Source: Cycas panzhihuaensis (Eukaryota; Cycadophyta). Taken from it: 64,000 nucleotides of DNA. The notes under the pieces were generated by a model. The model made no database searches. It saw only the letters and a list, made by a program, of their open reading frames with translations, and was not told where the DNA came from. Positions 53,300 through 63,784 of this stretch are shown in pieces. How positions within the stretch are numbered: position 1 is the stretch's first letter; every line of letters begins with the position of its first letter. Location: NCBI GenBank assembly GCA_023213395.1, contig CM041465.1, positions 50,413,741-50,477,740 of the forward strand, given 5' to 3'. A program made the translations under genes and the position numbers.

Positions 53300-55342
53300 T
53301 TGCTTTCTTCATATTCCTCACTTTCACTTGCAATGGAGCCATCACTTCCTTCTCCCCTACAATCCATGTGGTGAAAGAGATTGTAAAAGTGGATTTAGAA
53401 ATATTTTTAAGTTATTATCATAGCATATTTTATATTGTTTGCTTTCCCTTTCTCTTTTGCAGGTTTGGAAGCACAATACAAGGAGTTGTAAGGCCCAAGG
53501 ATTCCAATCCTTTGGTGGCCATCTATGCTATTTCATTTTTCTTTTTTTTTCCCTCTTTTCATCCATTTAACAAGCGGAAATGTTGCCGAAGTTTTTTCAA
53601 CTTTTAGAAGAATGATTATAAGGGGAGGTTCTACCAATTTTTTTAAAGAATTTGAAGCCATTTAAAATATCCATCATTGTATGCTCTCACCTTGCCCATA
53701 TTAGGACCCTGGTGATAAAAAAATGATGGAAATTTCATATGGTACCATGTGTTAATGAGATATTAGTAAGCTGAAATTTTTGCAGAAATAAAATTTGCTT
53801 GCTGAACTTCACAGGTTTGCAAAATTTTCTATAGAGCTCCAATTGACCTGATTCCAATTGTCAAAGATGAGGCTCTGAGTCTACTTTCTAGCACAAAAAT
53901 TGGCACCTAATTTCGATGTTGTATGAGGAAGTTATTGTTGTTTTAGTAAACAACAGTTATTTTTAGTAAAAATTTTAAAAAAATATACTCTTAACTTTGC
54001 GGGACTGCCAAAATTTCTCTAGAACTCATTTGGACCTAATTCCACTTCTTGAAGATGAAGTTCTGAGTCTAGTTTGTAGCACAAAAACTGGCACTCCATT
54101 TCGTTATCGTGGGAGAAAGTTATTGCTGATTTAGTGAAGATTTTTTTTTTTTTTTGTATTTAAACAAAAAAAAAAGAAGAAGAAATTTTCTTCCTTCTTT
54201 TTATAAGAAAAGTTCATTGTAAAAGTGAGTAAAAAACACCTAGATCGAAGCAACATCTAGTGTCCTCACTCACTTATTAGCATTATATTTTAGCACTCCA
54301 AAATCACTTCAAGCAAGCATTCTATTTTTAGTTAAATGTACGTTTGATACAATTCGATAATTTTTTCACTCTTCTTAAAAGGAACACATCACGTACGCTA
54401 TTTTCTATCATCTTGTGTCTGTTCACACACTTGCCATGGTTGAGATACCTTGGCTGACAGAATGTTGTGCCATAAAGGAGGTGTGGGTTTCAAGTTGGGA
54501 CTAGACTGAACTGGAATATTGATGAGGTTTGGTTAGCCATACCATCGTGCCTCAATCAGGGATTATCTTGATAACTAACTGGGAAAGCTGAAACTTTAAT
54601 ACAAGATTAAAATATACTCGATCCAATATTTGTCATAGCCATGGGTATGCATGTACCACTCTTTAGAGGAGGTATATAGCTGCTCATTGGTGAACTGGGT
54701 GAGGATTGGGAGTACCTGGGCTCCGTTGTGACTTGGATTTCATCACCAAGCATAATTACGGGTATCGCGGGTGAAGGCCAACTTTATTCTACTAGAAGCC
54801 TAAGCATCCCTTCAACAACTTCAACTACATGTTGGACACACGTTAGAGGTTATTAGGTTGTTTACGCATCTTACATTTGAGTTTCAAGTTGTGTACACCC
54901 AATGATGTCAGCTTTCACATTGGCTTACAATTTTGTATATTGATCACTTATTTGTAAAAAGTGATCTATAGTGTAATCATAATAATAGTGTTTCTCATAT
55001 TTCTGCCGCGTTAGGTTAATATTTGCCACAAGTGTTAGTGGTCAATTTTCATCATAGTGCTTCTCATATTCCTGCTGCGTCAGGTTAATATTTGCCACAA
55101 GTGTTAGTGGCCAATTTTCATCATAGTGCTTCTCATATTCCTGCTGCGTCAGGTTAATATTTGTCACAAATGTTGGTGACTTTTCTCTAAGCTGCTCCCT
55201 TCATCTTTGAGCAACCATTCCCACTTCTTCTTCTTTCTGCTACACTACTTTATTGCATCCCCCATTTGTAAACAATGATTGGTCATTTATTGCCATCACT
55301 TTTATAGTCCCTTGTTCATTTCTTTCCTTCTCAAAAGAAACC
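53300..55342 (+). other. Long leader of element I
   Basis: About 2.04 kb without supported gene. It holds two diverged copies of a block about 188 bp apart (from 53845 and 54033, sharing CTCTGAGTCTA-like and GCACAAAAA words), a T tract (54142-54156) and the 69-bp tandem array. Collinear with the F leader. Confidence 0.7.
54986..55183 (+). repeat. Three 69-bp tandem units in the I leader
   Basis: Units start at 54986, 55055 and 55124; each has TTCTCATATT, CAGGTTAATATTTG and CACAAGTGTTAGTGG. The third is partial. Confidence 0.92.
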
Positions 55343-56310
55343 ATGTCTTCATAGTTCAAGCAAAATGTGAACTGCATTCTAAAAGGGAAAGAAAATTGGG
55401 ACATGTGGTTCACTAGTGTCAGAAATGCTGCAAAGTATGAAGGTCTGTGGAGAGAACACTTGTAACCTATACCGTCTGTTGCAGCTACAACTACGTCAGC
55501 TATTTCTGGAGGAGGTGCTCCAACTGCTCCCACTGAAGCTGTAGCTAAACACTAATGGGAACTTGATGATGATAAAATTTGTGTAGGGATACTGCTTGTC
55601 ACTGATTATTTCGTGCATAATCTCATTAATGAAGCTGTACATGATATAACATGGAAAGTTCTTGAAGTTCTTAAGAAGAACTTTGACACTAAATCAGACT
55701 TAGAATTTGTTCACTTAGTGATGAAGATGAACAAATTGAAAATGTAGAAAGGACACTCAAGTGAGACAATCATTCTCCTTCGTCCAATCAAGCAAGCCAT
55801 TGATAAAGATTTTAAAACTCAATGTATTACATGGGCTTTCTTGATTTAGTCATGTCTCCATATCCCAGATTACAAAAATCTATTAGAACGTCTTCAATCT
55901 AGTGGCACTTTGAAAACCCTACATTTTGAGGTTTTTGCTAATAAGTTCATTGAATTTGATTAGACTTTTGATATTAACTTTGCCACTATATCAGATCCAA
56001 CTGATGTTGCTTTTGAACTAGAAGAAGATCTTTGTTATACAAAAAATCAAGGTCAATACTCTCACAGAGGTGGTAATTCCCATGGAAGAGGAAGAGGTAG
56101 ACAACAAGGACAACATCCTCTTGGTCAACAGGCTTCTCAACTCCAACAAAAACAGTCTCAAGGCCAAGGCCAAAAAAATCAACCTGGACCTAGATCCAGT
56201 AATCAGAGACAATCCAACCAACCCAATACTTCTTATGGGATTGGAAATCAAACAATTGTGTGCCAAAGGTGTAATAGAAAAGGACATTATGTCAAAAATT
56301 GCAGAACTGC
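55343..56310 (+). pseudogene. Element I gag
   Basis: ATG 55343, then a stop at codon 4 (TAG where F has CAG), followed by FKQNVNCILKGKENWDMWF. Core: VLEVLKKNFDTKSDLEFVHL (55665-55720), GTLKTLHFEVFANKFIEFD (55900-55960), a Gln/Gly-rich basic tail (56060-56230), and zinc knuckle CQRCNRKGHYVKNC (56261-56302). Stops at codon 4, 55554, 55746 and 55848. Copia UBN2-type gag. Confidence 0.88.
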
Positions 56311-56519
56311 CACCAACAAACTACCAAGCATCAACAGCGCCATGGTGCACATAATGTTGATAATACTTCTTTTGAAGATGCTTTTGGTGGAACGCAATTT
56401 GATCATGCGCACCTTCAAACAATTGGGACCACTTCATCAAATGTTGTTGATAGATCCACTAAGTATATTGAGACTCATTGTGGCTATGCTTATTTACTTT
56501 TGCCTTCACCACTTGGAGT

Positions 56520-56985
56520 TGCAAATAGTACCACCTCAAATACTTCATCGTGGATCGTAGATATTGGAGCAACACAACATATGACTTGTCATCGCTAGTT
56601 CTTTCAGGATTTTGACTCTGAAGTTCGTGGTGTTGTACACATGGCTAACAAATCATCTCAACTAGTCGAAGGACTTGGAACTATTTGTCTGAAACTCCCA
56701 GGCCTTCCAGATTTTACCCTTGTTGATGTTTTATATATTCCTCGCCTCAGCGTAACCTACTCTCCCTATCCACCCTTGTCTCTCACAGATTTGATCTGAG
56801 TGTAACTGCAAATAATCAAACTCTTTGTGTCATTCACCCTCCTTGAAATGCTGTGGTTATGACCAGAATTCTTGATAGCAATTTTTTTCGCCTAACTGGC
56901 TCATCATCCTCTGCAACCAACTACATTGACGATGGCTCTACTTTTACCACAACCCTGACTTTTCAAAAGTTGTCTTAAGCTACCC
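56520..56985 (+). pseudogene. Element I protease
   Basis: SSWIVDIGATQHMTC with Asp-Ile-Gly at 56560-56568, then a stop at 56596-56598, FTLVDVLYI (56713-56740) and LSTLVSHRFDLSV in a shifted frame. Active-site Thr is Ile. Related to F and G. Cleaves the polyprotein in active relatives. Confidence 0.82.
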
Positions 56986-57790
56986 TATGGCATGCTCGTA
57001 TGGGACATATCAAAATTGATCATTTAAGACAACTACATGCCACTCTTCTTGGTATGCCTAGGCTCTCCTCTAAGCCCTTCAAATGCGAAGCATTTATCAT
57101 TGCCAAATCTCAAAGACAACCCTTTCCTCATAGTGAGTGGAAATCTAGCCAACCTTTGCAACTTGTACGCTTAGATATATGTGGTCTTATGCCCATCCCT
57201 TCTCTCAAACATAAGTGGTACTATATTACTTTCATTGATGATTTTGCCAAGAAAGTAAAGGTTGTTTTTCTTACAAAGAAAGCTGAAGCTTTTTCAATGT
57301 TTCAAGCTTTCAAGGTCCGTGGAAAATGAATCTGGATTCAAAATCAAAATACTCAGTATTGACAATGGTGGTGAATACACATCTAATGAGTTTGAATCGT
57401 ACTTACGTCAACATGGAATCAAACATTAGACCACTGTTGCAAGTACACCCCAACAAAATGGAGTTGCGGAGCTCATGAACAGGACCATCATGAACATGGC
57501 TCGTGCTATGCTGGTATATAAGAATGTCCTTATCTATCTTTGGGCTGAGGTTATCTGGACTGCTGTGTATTGCATCAACACTGTTAGTCCCTCCAAGCTC
57601 GGCCCCTCTCCACATGAAATGTGGTACAGACAAACCCCCTCTATCTCCCACTTTAAAATTTTTGGCTCTACTTGTTATGCTCACATTCTGGAGGAACATA
57701 GAAACAAGCTCCAAGATAGATCCATCAAAGGCATCTTTGTCGGATACCCTATGGACAAAAAGGGGTACAAGGTTTTCATACCTTCATAGC
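56986..57790 (+). pseudogene. Element I integrase
   Basis: Zinc finger: LWHARMGHIKIDHL then CEAFIIAKSQRQPF, where the second Cys has become Phe. Core: LVRLDICGLMPIPSL, FIDDFAKKVKVVFL, ILSIDNGGEYTSNEF (57345-57395), TPQQNGVAELMNRTIMNMAR (57450-57500; the catalytic Glu is in AEL). Tail: GSTCYAHILEEHRNKLQDRS and GYPMDKKGYKVF. One frameshift near 57320, a stop at 57427. Confidence 0.9.
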
Positions 57791-58292
57791 GCAAAATCAC
57801 CATCACTAGAGATGTTATCTTTGCGGAGACTGAAGATCAATTATTCAGACTTGACTGCAAGACGCCTTCATACCGATTTAATGATGCTACTGAATTTGAT
57901 GTTTAGATTCCAAAATTTAGGGGGGAGATGCTCAACAATTGCTCAAAATCTTGGAATCTGACAATAGAGCCCCGGAGGATACAAGCTCTGGCTCCCAACC
58001 AATGTATACACATTCAACATCATCATTTGCGAACAACCAAGTTGACAAAGGTAAAGCCATAGCAGAAGGATCATCTTCTCCAACATCTGTGGCTGGCCTA
58101 TCTTCTCCAGCATCATCAACTTCCTCTGTGCCAAACATTTCACATGATCCTTTTCAATATCAAAACGAAGACCAAGAGGCTATGGAAATGAAAACCTCAT
58201 TCTCAACTCGAGGTGAAGTCTACCAGCTACACAAGGACATGTGACCAGACGAGGTAGGCAAAACTGACACTAGAAGTGCTCATAGAGCAAGG
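57791..58292 (+). pseudogene. Element I integrase-RT linker
   Basis: Linker with TEDQLFRLDCKTPSYRF (57830-57880), a frame break at a short G run (57919-57925), then a Ser/Thr-rich acidic stretch (SSPTSVAGLSSPASSTSSVP) at 58073-58140. No enzymatic motif. Matches F at 32160-32600. Confidence 0.75.
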
Positions 58293-59180
58293 ATGCATGA
58301 ATCACTTTCCATTGAGCTTGAACCAACAGAATTGCACCTTGCTCTTAATGAAGAGCCCCTAACATACCAGGAAGTTGTAAAGCATGCAGCTTGGAGAAAT
58401 GCCATGAACGAAGAGTACCAATCTCTTATCAAGAATAGTACATGGGAGCTTGTTGATCTACCACTTAGAAGAAAGGTAGTTCAAAACAAATGGGTGTTCA
58501 AAAACAAGTACAGATCATATGGCACCCTAGAAAAACACAAGGTGAGGTTGGTAACAAAAGGATTCACGCAAAGGGAAGGCATCGACTACATTGAAATCTT
58601 TGCTCCTGCAATCAAGTGGCCTACAATCGGAACTCTTATAGCATTGGCTGCTCAACAGGGTTGAAAAATCCACCAACTCGATGTTAAGACCGGATTTCTC
58701 AATGGGGACTTTAAAGAAGAAATTTACATGGCTCAGCCAGAAGGATACGAGATTGTCGGTCAGGAGCATAAGGTTTGCAGGCTCAGAAAGTCCTTGTACG
58801 GTTTAAAGCAAGCCCCACTTGTTTGGTTTACCAAGTTGTCTGAAAGAATGAGGCAACTTGGATATGAGGTTTGTAATTTTTAAGATATTGATGCAACATT
58901 ATTCATCAAGCACCAAAATGATAAAGTCACTTACCTCTTAATCTTTGTGGATGATATGCTAATAACGGGGAATAGTGAACAGGTAATCAACCAGCTGAAG
59001 AAGGATCTTGCTAAAACTTTTGAATTGTCTGACCTCGGGTTGATGTAATATTACTTGGGGATTGAAGTAACTCAAAAGAATGGCAAAATCTCTCTCTCCC
59101 AAGAAAAATATATCAACGATTTTCTGACAAAGTTTCAGTTGGAAGGTGCTCGACTAGTGGATACACCTATAGAACCTAGT
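58293..59180 (+). pseudogene. Element I reverse transcriptase
   Basis: A 123-codon open run (58293-58664) with LTYQEVVKHAAWRNAMNEEY, VVQNKWVFKNKYRSYGTLEK and RLVTKGFTQREGIDYIEIFA, then IHQLDVKTGFLNGDF, LRKSLYGLKQAP, and catalytic FVDD at 58944-58955. Stops at 58662-58664, 58881 and 59046-59048. Then YYLGIEVTQKNGKISLSQ. Frame is constant over most of its length, so only point stops inactivate it. Confidence 0.94.
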
Positions 59181-59851
59181 ATTAAACTCTCAGTTGATGG
59201 TGACACTAGGGAGGCAGACATAACACTCTACAGGCAACTTGTAGGTAGTCTCATCTATAGTACCATCACAAGGCCAGATATTGCACACTCTGTCGGCATT
59301 CTTGCAAGATTCATGACAAATCTTAAGCTGAATCATTGGCAAGCTGCAATACGAGTGTTGAGGTACCTGAAGACGACTAGCAAATATGGTCTATTGTATG
59401 AAACTAATGCATAATTTAAACTTTATGCATACACAGATTCAGACTTTGCTAGAGATAAAGACACAGGAAAATCTACGTCTGGATACGTAACATTTCTTGG
59501 AACAACACCAATATCATGGAGATCCAAATGACAGAAGATAGTTGCAGACTCAACTCACAAGTGAATATATTGTCGCTCGAGACAAGCAAGGAGGTGATGT
59601 GGCTTAGAAAATTGTTGAATATATTAAATGCCACCCAAACAAGTTCTACTAGTTTACATGTAGATAATCAATCTACAATCCAAATGGCTAAAAATCCTAT
59701 ATTTCATGATCATACCAAACATATAAGTACGAAAGTCCACAGGATTAGAAAACTAGTTCATGATGGTGCAATTCTACTGGAGTATTGCCCCACAGTAGAT
59801 CAAGTAGCCGATATCTTCACCAAACCACTGAGGAGGGTGAAGTTTGAATAG
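59181..59851 (+). pseudogene. Element I RNase H
   Basis: LYRQLVGSLIYSTITRPDIA (59228-59290) and HWQAAIRVLRYLKTTSKYGLLYE (read in two parts), a stop at 59412-59414, then LYAYTDSDFARDKDTGKST (first Asp) and, after a shift near 59520, the 59516-59851 frame with SLETSKEVMWLRKLL, LHVDNQSTIQMAKNP and HISTKVHRIRKLVHDG, ending in QVADIFTKPL. Complete domain, two breaks. Confidence 0.92.
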
Positions 59852-60312
59852 TTCTGAAAGCAACTTGGTTTTAGGGCCTCTATCTCTAACTAATTGAAGG
59901 AGATGAAAATAGGACCATCATACTCTGTCTCATTCGTGAAAACCCCTTGTGGGCGCGGAAGGACAAGAGTAAGTCTCTACTCTATCCCATTCGTGAAAAC
60001 CCCTTGTGGGCATGCAAAGATAAGGGTTGTATCATTTTGGAAAATTGGAACCAGTGAAAATCTGAAAGGGCATGGGGGATGACCAAATGGTATATGGAGA
60101 CTCGGTAGATTTCAGCTACAAAATTCATTGTACTGATTGGCTATCTGGCTTCATTTAAAGAGACGTCTGAGCCAGGTTATTTATTTAGAAAATCTGTGGG
60201 TTTTCTTTCCCATAAGGTTTTCCACAAAAGTGTCATAGTAGTTTGCTTTGTAAGAGGCTCAAATGAAGACCTCATAGGATAGAATAAAATAGGATGAAAT
60301 GACCTTCTGCTA
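59852..60312 (+). other. Element I 3' region
   Basis: Noncoding. Two 57-bp units (59931-59987 and 59988-60044) share CATTCGTGAAAACCCCTTG and TGGGC. Same array as in F at 30413-30510. Confidence 0.75.
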
Positions 60313-60325
60313 TTAAGGCGGAGAT
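60313..60325 (+). other. Polypurine tract of element I
   Basis: TTAAGGCGGAGAT directly before the 3' LTR. Confidence 0.8.
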
Positions 60326-60623
60326 TGAAAAGGGTTAATGTCACAAGGTCATTACATTAGTTGATTATTTCTAAAAAGGGTCTTAAGTGAACTTTAAATT
60401 AGATCACTTAAGTGAAATGCACTTTCATGTGCATTATGCGTATTTTCATTTCACCTAACTCTAATGCTCCCTCTCTCAATATAAAAGTAAAAGTTCAATG
60501 GAGGAGGCTCATTCTCACTTCCCCATTTTGTGAGAGCTACTTTCTTTCTCTCAAGTCTTTCTTGCTCCCATGTTTGCCTTTGTGTTTAGTGCATGGAGAT
60601 GAAGGATAGATCCACTCTTTTCA
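60326..60623 (+). repeat. 3' LTR of element I
   Basis: 298 bp, paired with 52987-53285. Confidence 0.96.
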
Positions 60624-60820
60624 ATCCCCAATCCTTGGTCGAATAACCTTACAAATTGTCTTGAATTCTAATTGAGGAAGTTGAGCATAACTGTTTAAGG
60701 TGGTTAGTTAAAGTGTAGGAAATTACATAAGGTCTGCCAGAATAAACAATAAAAATTATAAAATGAAGTCAACTAGACTTAACTATACTGGGATCGATTT
60801 TCTGGAGTGGAAACACTACA
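60624..60820 (-). repeat. 3' LTR of element J, right part
   Basis: On the minus strand begins TGTAGTGTTTCC at 60820 right after the polypurine tract; the rest is at 52706-52986. Confidence 0.7.
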
Positions 60821-60833
60821 AGTCCCTCCCCCT
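60821..60833 (-). other. Polypurine tract of element J
   Basis: Minus strand CAGGGGGAGGGACT just upstream of the 3' LTR. Confidence 0.82.
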
Positions 60834-60850
60834 GAAAACATTCTTTGCCC

Positions 60851-61214
60851 TCAAAGCATGGGAAGGTTTGTGTGTTGTTGGTACCATTCCTCAGAGTCCC
60901 AAGTTCCTTCTTCGTAATCGAGGGTCTTTCATTTTATTAGGTACTCTCAAATCTCTTTGGAGTGTAGCTTTTTAATCCATATCTATAAGATGCCTTTTTG
61001 TTCTATGATTATCTTGCCTTTTCATCCAGTGTTGGCAAATCCATTTGAGGGGTGATAGTTTGTCTTAATTTTCGTTTAAGACATGAGACGTGGAAGACAT
61101 TATGAATGCAATTGTCTCTGGGCAAGTTGAATAGATATGGCACTTCTCCTATCTTGTCTACAATCTGATATGGAACAAAGAATTGTGGCTATAATTTAAG
61201 TTTGCTAGATTGCT
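60851..61214 (-). pseudogene. Element J integrase tail with chromodomain
   Basis: From right to left: FFVPYQIVDKIGEVPYLFNL (61110-61170), HNVFHVSCLKRKL (61060-61100), then chromodomain pieces EQKGIL, KKLHSKEI, EYLIK, KTLDYEEGTWDSEEW and the end at TCA 60851-60853 (stop). At least four stops. The aromatic and acidic layout matches B (6150-6319). Confidence 0.78.
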
Positions 61215-62260
61215 TCATTGTGGCTTGTTTATAAGTTGAAGCCTTAAGAAGACCCAATCTCTTATTGTAAAGCATCTCTCAAATTTGTGTAAATTTTCTT
61301 GTTGTTTCACGCAATTCCTGTCTAGATTTAAGTTATCTTTGAGTATTCGTACTATTCTCTCCATTTGTTCTTGTTGTTTTTGAATAGATTCGACTTGTGA
61401 GGTCCTTGCCCATGTAAGAAGGGATGGGGGTTTGAAGCCATATAATGCTTGGAATGGGGACATTTTAGTGGCTGTATGGTATGTGGTGTTGTTCTACCAC
61501 TCGGCCATGCGAAGCCATTTATGCCACTGTTGTTGTTTGTCAAACATGAAATTTCATAAATATGCTTCCAGACATTTCTTCTTCATAAATGGCTTCACAT
61601 GGCCGAGTGGTAGAACAACACCACATACCATACAGCCACTAAAATGTCCCCATTCCAAGCCATACTCGGCCATGTGAAGCGTATATGGCTTGGAATGGGG
61701 ACATTTTAGTGGCTGTATGGTATGTGGTGTTGTTCTACCACTCGGCCATGTGAAGCCATTTATGCCACTCTTGTTGTTTGTCAAACATGAAATTTCATAA
61801 ATATGCTTCCAGACATTTCTTTATTGCTTCTATTTGACCTTCCATCTAGGGGTGGTAGGCTAAGCTAATGGATCGTTTTGTGCCAACTAGCTTAAATAGT
61901 TCTTGGCAGAAATTGTATGTGAACTTAGGATTGTGATCATTGACTATGATCTTTGGGAATCCATGGAGATGATGGATCTCCTTGATGAAGAGTTCGATGA
62001 TTTGGTTTGCTTTGGATGTTGCCTGGATTCCTCTGAAATGGCCATATTTGGTTAGGTGATCGATCATGACAAAAATTGCATTTTTACCTTCTGATTTGGG
62101 GAGCCCTTTTATGGAATCCATTGAAATTTCTTCCTATTTTTGTTCTAGCATATACAGTAGTTGGAGTAATCCAAGGGTCTTCATGCATTCGCTCCTGTTT
62201 CGTTGACATATATCACATTCTAAAACAAATTTGTGGATGTCCACTTTCATTCTTTTTTAA
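61215..62260 (-). pseudogene. Element J integrase with internal inverted triplication
   Basis: From right to left: CDICQRN of the zinc finger (about 62205-62225), SMDSIKGLPKSEGKNAIFVM (62065-62125, first Asp), YGHFRGIQAT, VNDHNPKFTYNF (second Asp, 61920-61955) and YHP (61846). Then the segment EAIKKCLEAYL to MSPFQALYGF is present in three partial copies with the middle one inverted (61447-61822). The C-terminal frame 61463-61215 ends normally in RDWVFLRL. Not functional. Confidence 0.85.
61447..61822. repeat. Repeat, inverted repeat, repeat in the J integrase
   Basis: Direct copies 61447-61582 and 61688-61822 (spacing 241 bp) flank an inverted copy of their first ~80 bp at 61584-61664. Shared core: GGGGACATTTTAGTGGCTGT. 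Copies differ at a handful of bases. Confidence 0.93.
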
Positions 62261-62646
62261 AAAGGTGTATTCTAGATTTGGTGATAAATCTTGTCAATCC
62301 TTATGTGTTCTTGGAGTGGAATGGGCTTCGTGGAGGATTTTTGTTTAGAGTGTAGATGTAGTTGGTACTAACATTAGGTTACCTTTGAGTTCATATTTGA
62401 TTGCTTCTCTGGCATGAATTTTTCGTAGTGCTTTCTAGGACATTGCGTTGCCCGGATATTCTTGAATTAGCTCTTTGATCTAACTTGGAGTAGCAATTGA
62501 AATTGCCTACATGGATATATCCTTTTGCTTGGGGCCATCGTTGGGGATTCTTGATAGTGCGTCTACAATGGCATTTTCTTTTTTCTTTTTGTAAATGATG
62601 TTGAAATCAAACGTTTGAAGTTTACTAACTTATTTTTTTTGTTCGT
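62261..62646 (-). pseudogene. Element J RNase H-integrase junction
   Basis: Broken frames with a FDFNIIYKKKKENAIVDALSR-type stretch (about 62550-62610), the usual end of gypsy RNase H, and weak traces of the integrase finger. Stops in all frames. Confidence 0.6.
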
Positions 62647-62886
62647 TCAATAATGATTTTGATTTAGGAAGTATTTGAGGCTATTATGATCGATCTTGAC
62701 TACAAATTTGCTCTCTAGTAAGTATTGCTGCCATTGGTGTATAGTGTGCATGGTTGCCAACATTTCCTTCTTGTAAATGGGTTTCAATCGCTCCCTTGCA
62801 TTCAACTTGTGACTTTCATATGTTAATGGTTGATTGTCTTGGAGAAGCACAACTCCTAATCCTACTCTTGATGTGTCACATTCCAA
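62647..62886 (-). pseudogene. Element J RNase H
   Basis: Open for 79 codons: MECDTSRVGLGVVLLQDNQ (first Asp), LKPIYKKEMLATMHTIHQW (Glu), KIDHNSLKYFLNQ (Asp). Asp-to-Asn in HNSLKY and Asp-to-Lys in YKKEM relative to H. Degrades template RNA in active elements. Confidence 0.88.
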
Positions 62887-63784
62887 AATAAATGATCAGT
62901 TAAAATCTAGCATTGCAAGTTCTGGGGCTATCACCATGGCTATCTTCAATCTTTGATACGTTTCCTTGGTCAGTTGGCTTTATGTGAATGCATCCTTTTT
63001 TGTTAGATTGGTTTATGGCATTGCAATGTGGGTGTATCTTTTAATAAATTGTTGTAGGAACCCGACGATGCCTAAGAAACTTCTTACACGTTACATTTTT
63101 TGATGTGGACCATTCCATGATTGATTGGACCTTTTTTGGATCCATTTTGACACCCTCTTCTGTGATAAAGTGTCCAAGGTATTCCAATTTGTTTGTTCGA
63201 AGGTGCATTTGCAAAAACGTGGTTGTGTTCTAACACTTGTAGCATGGCCTTGATGTGCTTTGAATGTTCTTCTTAGGTTGGACTGTAGATCAAAATGTCA
63301 TCAAAGAATACTAGCATAAATTTGCGTAAGAAGGGATTGAGTACCTTGTTCATTGTGCTCTAGAGTGTGGCCAAAACATTGGTTAAGCCAAATGGCATAA
63401 CGCGGAATTCAAGTAACCCTTCGTGGGTGCAGAAGGTTGTTTTGTATACATTTTCTATCTTAATGTAGATATGATAATATTGTGAACATAGGTCGATTTT
63501 TGAAAAATACTTAAACTCCATGTAGTTCATCTAGTAAGTTGTCTATTCAAGGAATTGGGTATTTGTTTTTGACTATGAGCCTATTGAGTCTTCGGTGGTT
63601 GATACATATATGATATGACCTATCTTTCTTCTGGCTTAATATAACTGACAATGCGAAGGGGCTAGAGCTGGGGGTAATGTATCCTTTTTGTAAGAGCTCC
63701 TATTTAATCCGTTTGATCTCTTTCTTGAAGTGATATGGGTGTTAGTATGGTTGGATGTTTACTGGTGTTGCTCTCGATGTTAAC
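62887..63784 (-). pseudogene. Element J reverse transcriptase
   Basis: From right to left: SYHIYVSTTEDS-like RT start (63580-63620), the MPFGLTNVLATL region (about 63370-63410), catalytic FFDD at 63297-63308 in KFMLVFFDDILIYS, EYLGHFITEEGVKMDPKKV (63130-63190), and the connection FLGIVGFLQQFIKRY (63030-63075). At least five frame breaks. Fused to RNase H to the left. Confidence 0.85.

Larger units (their letters stand above)
52987..60623 (+). mobile_element. Ty1/copia element I, nested in J
   Basis: LTRs 52987-53285 and 60326-60623, perfect TSD ATCCC (52982-52986 and 60624-60628), primer site and polypurine tract. Full copia gene order with about a dozen stops. Same family as F, opposite orientation. 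LTRs differ at about 18 positions by eye. Confidence 0.96.

Noticed and set aside
53074-53607. A 177-codon plus-strand frame starting MKCTFMYIMCNFISPNS, with near copies at 29834-30031, 37040-37237 and 60412-60609
   Set aside because: All four lie in LTRs of the F/I family and run in untranslated U3/R/U5 sequence. The recurrence is explained by the LTR itself, not by a conserved protein.
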